Part shown: positions 6,710-11,442 of the stretch, in pieces
Numbering within the stretch: the first letter of the stretch is position 1
Layout: every line of letters begins with the position of its first letter
Source of the DNA: an uncultured Oscillospiraceae bacterium
GTDB taxonomy: Bacteria; Bacillota; Clostridia; Oscillospirales; Ruminococcaceae
Direction of reading: 5' to 3'
Length of the DNA stretch: 11,442 nt
Assembly (NCBI GenBank): GCA_910578965.1
Contig: CAJTSP010000086.1
Location: forward strand, 1 to 11,442
Made by a program: the position numbers and the translations under genes
Notes under the pieces: model-generated
The model's database searches: none
The model's input: the letters and a program-made list of their open reading frames with translations, nothing else
Told to the model about the DNA's origin: nothing

Positions 6710-8248
6710 CTACATGAGCGGCGCAAAAAGCCGAAGCACCTCCTGCACCAGCCGCAGGGCCGCGCCGCAGCGGCACTCCTCCAGGGTGACCCGGTGGCAA
6801 TCAGGCAGGGTGGCAAGAAAATCCTCCTCCACCTGCCGCACGGCGGAGGAGCCGTACATCCACACACCGCACTCAAAATGCAGGTACAGGCTGCGGAAAT
6901 CGAGGTTGGTGGTGCCCACCGTGGCCACCCTGCCGTCGGCCACAAAGGTTTTGGCGTGCATAAACCCCTGGGAATATTCGTACACCTTGACCCCCGCCTC
7001 CACCAACTGCCGGTAGTACGAGCGGGTGGTCATGTGCACCAGCCGCTTATCCCACCGGGCGGGGGTAACGATGCGCACGTCCACCCCGCTCTTGGCGGCA
7101 AGCGAGAGGGCCGAGACGAGGTTGTCGTCCACAATCAAGTAAGGGGTGTTGATGTAGAGGGTGTGCCGGGCCTGGTTGATGATCTGGATATAGACATGCT
7201 CGCCCACGTTTTCGGCGTCCATGGGGCTGTCGGCATAGGGCAGCACAAAGCCGTCCTGCTTTTGGGTGCAGGGGGCATCCTGCCAGGGACAGAGGGCGGC
7301 GATGTCCGGCTCGGCGGCGTGGCTGGCCAACTGCCAGAGCTGCAAAAAGATCACGGTCAGGCTCCAGGCGGCGTCCCCCTCCAGCCGGAGGGCGGCGTCC
7401 TTCCAGTAGCCGTGCTTTTGGATGGCGTTGATGTACTCGTCGGCCAGGTTGATGCCGCCGGTGTAGGCCACCCGCCCGTCGATCGAGGCGATCTTGCGGT
7501 GGTCGCGGTTGTTCTGGATGGCGGTGATAACCGGCGAAAAGGGGTTGAACACCGCCGCCTCGATGCCCCATTCCCGCAACTGGCGGGCGTAGCTGCCGGG
7601 CAGGGTAAAAAAGCAGCCCATATCGTCGTACATCACCCGCACCAGCACCCCGGCCGCCGCCTTGCGCCGCAGTACCGCCAGCACCTGATCCCAGAGCTTG
7701 CCCTCCTGCAGGATAAAATACTCCAAAAAGATGTACCGCTCGGCCCGCTCAAGGTCGGCCAAGAAGGCGGGCAAAAAGGCCTCGCCGGGGCTGTAGTAGC
7801 GGGTGGCGGTGTGGCAGCTTACCGGGAAATGGGCGCAGTTTTGCAGGTAGGTAAGGTCCCGCGCGGCCTCGGGGCAGGCCGCAAGGGCGGCGGGCAGGCT
7901 GTTGCCCCCGCAGGCCATAAGGGGAGCGGCAGCCTGCTCGAGCAGGGCCAGCTTGTGCCGGTAGTACCGGGTGCTGGCCTGGAAATTGAAGAGCAGGTAG
8001 GCAAGGCAGCCCAGCACCGGCAGGGCCAAAATCAGGATGATCCACATCAGGCGGTAGGCGGGCTTGGTTTTGCGGCTTACGATATACAGCACCACAAATA
8101 CGCTGGCCACCCGCAGCGCGGCCGCAAACGCCCTGGCGTAAAAGGTGTCCACGCTGACGATGTACACGATCGAACAGACCTGCAAAAGGATCATCAGCGC
8201 CACCAGCACCCGGCGCAGAAACAGCCGGCGCAGCCATCTGCGCTTCAT
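6710..8248 (-). CDS. cls: cardiolipin synthase (phospholipase D family)
   Basis: Membrane enzyme that joins two phosphatidylglycerol molecules to form cardiolipin and glycerol, 512 aa, the usual length. The N-terminal membrane region has hydrophobic segments at about 14-33, 42-57 and 66-87. The two HxKxxxxD catalytic motifs are intact: H250/K252/D257 followed by GGIN, and H431/K433/D438 followed by GTTN. PLD-family core sequence surrounds them (FLEYFIL at 174-180, TPYLIVDDNL at 368-377). The ATG at 8248 has GGGAGGG 6 bases upstream. It lies 88 bases after ftsH on the same strand, with a hairpin between, so it may be expressed partly by read-through from the ftsH promoter; the short gap leaves little room for its own promoter. 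The family call is firm. Strict cardiolipin specificity is assumed from family membership. Confidence 0.94.
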   Translation of the reverse strand: MKRRWLRRLFLRRVLVALMILLQVCSIVYIVSVDTFYARAFAAALRVASVFVVLYIVSRKTKPAYRLMWIILILALPVLGCLAYLLFNFQASTRYYRHKLALLEQAAAPLMACGGNSLPAALAACPEAARDLTYLQNCAHFPVSCHTATRYYSPGEAFLPAFLADLERAERYIFLEYFILQEGKLWDQVLAVLRRKAAAGVLVRVMYDDMGCFFTLPGSYARQLREWGIEAAVFNPFSPVITAIQNNRDHRKIASIDGRVAYTGGINLADEYINAIQKHGYWKDAALRLEGDAAWSLTVIFLQLWQLASHAAEPDIAALCPWQDAPCTQKQDGFVLPYADSPMDAENVGEHVYIQIINQARHTLYINTPYLIVDDNLVSALSLAAKSGVDVRIVTPARWDKRLVHMTTRSYYRQLVEAGVKVYEYSQGFMHAKTFVADGRVATVGTTNLDFRSLYLHFECGVWMYGSSAVRQVEEDFLATLPDCHRVTLEECRCGAALRLVQEVLRLFAPLM

Positions 8249-8281
8249 CCGCTTCCCTCCCCTCTTTTACCGCCGTTTGCC

Positions 8282-8331
8282 AAAAGGCCGGCCTGCCCCG
8301 CGCCCCGCCGGGGGCAGAGGGCCCGCCTTTT
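8282..8331 (-). terminator. hairpin after ftsH, terminator or attenuator before cls
   Basis: Starting 5 bases past the ftsH stop, arms 8320-8331 and 8282-8293 (AAAAGGCGGGCC with GGCCGGCCTTTT on the minus strand) pair over 12 positions with one central G-G mismatch. The 26-base loop contains a nested GCCCC/GGGGC stem. The T run is only four bases and lies within the arm, so termination is probably partial. Partial read-through would set the ftsH to cls ratio. Confidence 0.55.
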
Positions 8332-8336
8332 CAGAC

Positions 8337-10193
8337 TTACTCGGCCGCGGCGGCCTCCTCGCCCAAAAGCGGCGGTTGTTCCATCAGCTTCATAAACTCC
8401 TCGCCGGTGATGGTCTCGTTTTCGTACAGGTGCTTTGCCAATGCATGCAGCTCGGCCATATGCCCGGCCAGTAGCTGCTCGGCCTTTTGATACTGGGCGC
8501 GGATGACCTCCTCCACCTTTTTATCCACCAACGCGGCGGTCTCGGGGCTGCAGGCCAGCGAGGCGTCCCCGCCCAGGTAGGCGTTGCTCACGGTTTCCAG
8601 CGCCATCATGCCAAAATCGCTCATACCAAACCGGGCCACCATCGAGCGGGCCAGCTTGGTGGCCTGCTCGATGTCGTTGGAGGCCCCGGTGGTCACCGAG
8701 TGGAATACCAAATCCTCGGCCACCCGGCCGCCGGTGAGGGTGGCGATCTTATTTTCGAGCTGGGCCTTGCTCATGAGGTTCTGCTCTTCCTTTTCCACCT
8801 GCATGGTGTAGCCCAGCGCGCCCGAGGTACGCGGGATGATGGTAATTTTGGATACCGGGGCGCTGCCCTCCTGCAAAGCGGCCACCAGCGCGTGGCCGAT
8901 CTCGTGGTAAGAGACGATCAGCTTTTCTTTGTTGGACAGAATCTTATTCTTTTTTTGGTAGCCTGCAATAACCACCTCAACGCTCTCCATCAAGTCGTTC
9001 TGGGTTACTGCCTTGCGGCCGTCCCGCACCGCGCGCAGGGCCGCCTCGTTGATCATGTTGGCCAGCTCGGCCCCGGACGCGCCCGCCGCCGCCCGGGCAA
9101 TCGGCCCAAACTCCACATTGGGGCCGATCTTGACCTTTTTGGCGTGCACCTTTAAGATCTCCTCCCGGCCCTGCAAATCGGGCAGCTCCACCGGGATGCG
9201 CCGGTCAAACCGGCCGGGGCGCAAAAGGGCGGGGTCCAGGCTTTCGGGCCGGTTGGTGGCCGCCAGCAGGATGACCCCCTTGGTGCCGTCAAAGCCGTCC
9301 ATCTCGGTAAGCAGCTGGTTGAGGGTCTGCTCCCGCTCGTCGTTGCCGCCAATGCCGCCCGCACCGTCCCGCTTTTTGCCAATGGTGTCGATCTCGTCAA
9401 TAAACACGATGCAGGGCGCTTTTTCGTTGGCCTGCTTAAAGAGGTCGCGCACCTTGGCCGCGCCCATGCCCACAAACATCTCCACAAATTCCGAGCCGGA
9501 CATCGAGAAGAAGGGCACGTTCGCCTCGCCGGCCACCGCCTTGGCCAGCAGGGTCTTGCCGGTGCCCGGAGGGCCTACCAGCAGCGCGCCGCGGGGGATG
9601 CGGGCGCCTATCTCGGCGTATTTTTTGGGGTTGTGCAAAAAGTCCACGATCTCGGTCAGCAGCTCCTTGGCCTCGTCCTCGCCGGCCACGTCCGCAAAGC
9701 GGATGCCGTCGGTAGACTGCACATACACCTTGGCGTTGCTTTTGCCAAAGGACATAAAGTTGCCCGCGCCGCCGCCGGCCCGCTTGGCAAGGCTGTTCAT
9801 AAGCACCCGGCCCAGCAGCATAAACACCAGCAGCGGCAGCACCCAGCTGATGAGCATGCTGGCCAGGGGGCTTACCTGCTGCACAATGGGGGTGCCGTAC
9901 TGGGTGATGCCGGCCTCGTACAGATGGCGGGCAAGCCCGGGGTCCTCCATGCGGCCGGTTTTGTAGTAGCCGGTGGGGGTGGCGGTGTCGGCAAAGACGA
10001 TCTCGTGCTCGTCCACCTCCACCTGACTCACCCGGCCCTCGTCCACCATCTGCAAAAACTCGCCGTACTGCACCTCTTCCACCCGGGCGGTAAATAACTG
10101 GGGAAACACAAAGGCGTTGAGCAAAAGCATCACCAGCAGCACAATGCCGCAGTAGTATAAAAAAGATTTTTGAGGGGGCTTATATTCTTTCAT
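8337..10193 (-). CDS. ftsH: ATP-dependent zinc metalloprotease FtsH
   Basis: Membrane-anchored AAA+ protease that degrades misfolded or short-lived membrane and cytosolic proteins, working as a hexamer; 618 aa. Membrane segments are at about 11-31 and 108-132, flanking a small extracytoplasmic domain. AAA motifs are Walker A GPPGTGKT (207-214), Walker B VFIDEID (263-269) and the second region of homology with TNRPESLD and Arg fingers R325/R328. The pore loop is FVGM at about 240-243. The zinc site is HEIGH (430-434) with D507 in GASNDIEQAT as the third ligand. HEIGH in place of the commoner HEAGH keeps all required residues and is, as I recall, typical of a clostridial subgroup. The ATG at 10193 is chosen because AAAGGA lies about 11 bases upstream; an ATG at 10250 lacks a ribosome site and adds 19 unlikely residues. 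The C-terminus is short and acidic. Confidence 0.96.
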   Translation of the reverse strand: MKEYKPPQKSFLYYCGIVLLVMLLLNAFVFPQLFTARVEEVQYGEFLQMVDEGRVSQVEVDEHEIVFADTATPTGYYKTGRMEDPGLARHLYEAGITQYGTPIVQQVSPLASMLISWVLPLLVFMLLGRVLMNSLAKRAGGGAGNFMSFGKSNAKVYVQSTDGIRFADVAGEDEAKELLTEIVDFLHNPKKYAEIGARIPRGALLVGPPGTGKTLLAKAVAGEANVPFFSMSGSEFVEMFVGMGAAKVRDLFKQANEKAPCIVFIDEIDTIGKKRDGAGGIGGNDEREQTLNQLLTEMDGFDGTKGVILLAATNRPESLDPALLRPGRFDRRIPVELPDLQGREEILKVHAKKVKIGPNVEFGPIARAAAGASGAELANMINEAALRAVRDGRKAVTQNDLMESVEVVIAGYQKKNKILSNKEKLIVSYHEIGHALVAALQEGSAPVSKITIIPRTSGALGYTMQVEKEEQNLMSKAQLENKIATLTGGRVAEDLVFHSVTTGASNDIEQATKLARSMVARFGMSDFGMMALETVSNAYLGGDASLACSPETAALVDKKVEEVIRAQYQKAEQLLAGHMAELHALAKHLYENETITGEEFMKLMEQPPLLGEEAAAAE

Positions 10194-10204
10194 GCAAAAC
10201 AGGG

Positions 10205-10226
10205 TCCTTTCCGGGGCAAAATGCCC
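10205..10226 (-). promoter_or_regulatory. ftsH ribosome site with small hairpin just upstream
   Basis: On the minus strand GGAAAGGA (10205-10212) precedes the ATG at 10193. A 5-bp hairpin, GGGCA TTT TGCCC (10214-10226), sits directly before it. The hairpin may keep the site open or slightly mask it; nothing in the sequence decides which. Confidence 0.4.
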
Positions 10227-10280
10227 AAACTGCTTTGCCTTTGCCGGCATGGCCGGGCAGGGCAGCTTTTATTACAGGAT

Positions 10281-10309
10281 AGTGTACCCAGCCAACCGGG
10301 CATTGTCAA
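10281..10309 (-). promoter_or_regulatory. ftsH promoter
   Basis: The minus strand has a perfect -35 TTGACA (10304-10309), a 17-base spacer and -10 TACACT (10281-10286, four of six matches). Transcription would start near 10274, giving a leader of about 80 bases before the ATG at 10193. This looks like an ordinary vegetative sigma-A promoter. Confidence 0.7.
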
Positions 10310-10516
10310 GGCACAAAAATCAAAAGATTTGTAAAATTTCGACAGTATGTTTTTGAACGGTTTTTGAAAGCATCAGCCGGCAAAGGCACAGGCGGCTTAT
10401 AGGGCAAAGCAAACGGCAGCAAAAGCAAAAGAGCCTTTCTCTGCCCGGGCAAAAAATGTTTACCATAAAAGCTTTGCAAGGCCGGCGTGTGGGCTCTTGG
10501 CAAGGGGCGCATATAG
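10310..10516. other. non-coding stretch upstream of the ftsH promoter
   Basis: About 200 bases with lower GC than the flanks, between the ftsH promoter and the GH25 terminator. I find no tRNA, known RNA motif or credible gene. A 68-codon open frame at 10306-10512 (minus) has no ribosome site and a composition unlike a protein. The minus strand is rich in TTTGC/TTTTGC repeats (about 10390-10430). A weak promoter-like pair TTTTGC-17-TATAAG is also present there. The tandem 11-mer at 10349-10370 is listed separately. Confidence 0.4.
10349..10370. repeat. tandem 11-base repeat upstream of the ftsH promoter
   Basis: GTTTTTGAACG at 10349-10359 is followed directly by GTTTTTGAAAG at 10360-10370, matching at 10 of 11 bases. 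It ends about 40 bases upstream of the -35 of ftsH, where an activator could bind. One-turn spacing fits a dimeric regulator site, but no specific regulator is recognised. Confidence 0.45.
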
Positions 10517-10558
10517 AAACCCCGGGCAGGGCCCTTAAAAGGGCCCTGCCCGGGGTTT
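10517..10558. terminator. strong perfect hairpin terminator after the GH25 gene
   Basis: Arms 10517-10534 and 10541-10558 pair perfectly over 18 bp with a TTAAAA loop that can close by two more A-T pairs. It lies 32 bases past the GH25 stop. On the minus strand it is followed by TTTCTATAT and on the plus strand by TTTT. It should insulate ftsH from GH25 transcription. Confidence 0.85.
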
Positions 10559-10590
10559 TGCTGCGCTATACGGCCCCATCCTGGGCCGGC

Positions 10591-11442
10591 TCAGATGACG
10601 TTGCGGTCTACCCGGCCGGGGATACCCGGCACGCTGCCGCTGGAGGTATACTGCCACATGTCGTACTTATAATTAAAGTCCAACTTGCTGGCAAAATGCG
10701 CCACCCAAATTTTATAGCGGCTGATACTGGAAAAATTGAGGTTGCCGGTAAGCCAGCTACGATAGGAGTAGACGCCCGGCGTATACCCGCCGGACTGGAT
10801 GGTCTGGCAGAAGGTGACCGCGTTGGCGGTGCGCTGGCCGCGGTCAAGATGATCGGCCCGGCCGGCGCCGCCGCCGTCCGAATTTTCGGTGTCGTAGTAA
10901 ACCGGATAACTTACCGGAATACCGTACTTTTTGATCAGGCTGAGCACAAACCCGGCCTCGTCGGCCGCCTCCTGCTCGTTGACCGCCTGGGTAAAGAAGT
11001 ACAGGCCAATCTTGATACCCGCCGCCCGGGCACCCTGCACATGGCTGGCAAGCATCGGGTCCTCCACCAGGGCGCCGGTACCCCAGCCGCGGTAGCCTGC
11101 CCGGATGATGACAAAATCGATGCCCGAGGCGCGCACCTTGGCCCAATCGATACCGGTCTGGTATTTGGACACGTCGATGCCCTGCAGCTCGTTTTTGCGC
11201 ACGCCGTCTGCCCCAAAGTTATAGAGCTGCCCGTCGATGACCTGCGGCCCGGTAACCGGCTGGTGGGTATCGGGATGGTAATAATACTGCTGGCCGTTGA
11301 TGGTCTGCCAGCCGGTATAGACATTTTCGGTACCGGTTTTCATCTCGGCCGTTGTCAGCCTAAAGAGGTCGTTGGCAACTACCTTGCCGTCTTTATAAAG
11401 GTAGATGACCTGGGGCAGGTTGGTGGGAGTGGAGGTCGGGCT
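10591..11442 (-). CDS. secreted GH25 lysozyme with wall-binding repeats (5' end outside window)
   Basis: Peptidoglycan muramidase cutting the MurNAc-GlcNAc bond; 283 residues are visible and the frame stays open to the window edge, so the start and any signal peptide are missing. The in-frame ATG at 11341-11343 is internal, since coding-like sequence continues upstream of it (VIYLYKDGKVVANDLFRLT). Order seen: a Ser/Thr/Pro-rich linker (1-10), then two aromatic wall-binding type repeats at about 42-84 (TGWQTINGQQYYYH and TGPQVIDGQLYNFGADG). The GH25 domain follows at about 87-283, with GIDVSKYQ (Asp 90), IIRAGYRG, GLYFFTQA, YYDTE (Asp 184 and Glu 186, the catalytic pair) and the terminal WQYTSSG...GRVDRN. 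GC content by eye is lower than in the kinase and transporter genes. It could serve in wall remodelling or be a phage-derived lysin; no phage genes are visible here. Confidence 0.92.
   Translation of the reverse strand, partial: SPTSTPTNLPQVIYLYKDGKVVANDLFRLTTAEMKTGTENVYTGWQTINGQQYYYHPDTHQPVTGPQVIDGQLYNFGADGVRKNELQGIDVSKYQTGIDWAKVRASGIDFVIIRAGYRGWGTGALVEDPMLASHVQGARAAGIKIGLYFFTQAVNEQEAADEAGFVLSLIKKYGIPVSYPVYYDTENSDGGGAGRADHLDRGQRTANAVTFCQTIQSGGYTPGVYSYRSWLTGNLNFSSISRYKIWVAHFASKLDFNYKYDMWQYTSSGSVPGIPGRVDRNVI

Noticed and set aside
6530..8395. 621-codon plus-strand open frame opposite the cardiolipin synthase gene
   Set aside because: The opposite strand encodes an intact PLD-family enzyme with both catalytic motifs; this frame starts inside the kinase gene, crosses its terminator and shows no domain.
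10306..10512. 68-codon minus-strand open frame upstream of ftsH
   Set aside because: It runs across the ftsH promoter -35, has no ribosome site near its start, and its sequence is not protein-like.

Overview
The window looks like chromosomal DNA from a high-GC gut-type Firmicute. A clostridial relative in the Oscillospiraceae/Ruminococcaceae range (Gemmiger, Faecalibacterium, Subdoligranulum) is my best guess, from general protein resemblance and codon style only. Supporting signs are Gram-positive style Shine-Dalgarno sites (GGAG, GGAGG), a lipoprotein-type solute-binding protein paired with two MalF/MalG-type permeases and no ATPase, an FtsH of the HEIGH type, and a GH25 muramidase with wall-binding repeats. 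Several third codon positions are nearly saturated with G/C, which produces long spurious open frames on the opposite strand.

Layout. (1) Bases 98-4346, minus strand: a sugar-type ABC import operon. Transcription order is a large lipoprotein (N-terminal propeller-like region plus C-terminal family 1 solute-binding domain), then a MalF-type permease, then a MalG-type permease. (2) Bases 4347-4543: a divergent control region with a good -10 element in each direction and a short 11-bp-period repeat between them. (3) Bases 4544-6558, plus strand: an OmpR-class response regulator and its histidine kinase, overlapping by 7 bases. (4) About 6584-6635: a terminator hairpin able to work in both directions. 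(5) Bases 6710-10193, minus strand: ftsH followed by a cardiolipin synthase, with a 12-bp-arm hairpin between them. (6) Bases 10194-10590: a non-coding stretch holding the ftsH promoter, a tandem 11-mer and a perfect 18-bp terminator hairpin. (7) Bases 10591-11442, minus strand: the 3' part of a secreted GH25 lysozyme gene that runs off the window.

How the parts may work together. The two-component system and the transporter operon start back to back from one small region, so the likeliest reading is that the kinase/regulator pair controls the transporter. The unusual element is the solute-binding lipoprotein, about twice the normal length because of an extra N-terminal propeller-like half. 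I infer that this half is an extracellular recognition or docking module. It could capture a polymeric or glycosylated ligand, or report occupancy to the kinase. The ATPase must be supplied from elsewhere, as is known for MsmX-type shared ATPases in Firmicutes. The ftsH, cls and GH25 genes are envelope-maintenance genes with no visible link to the transporter.
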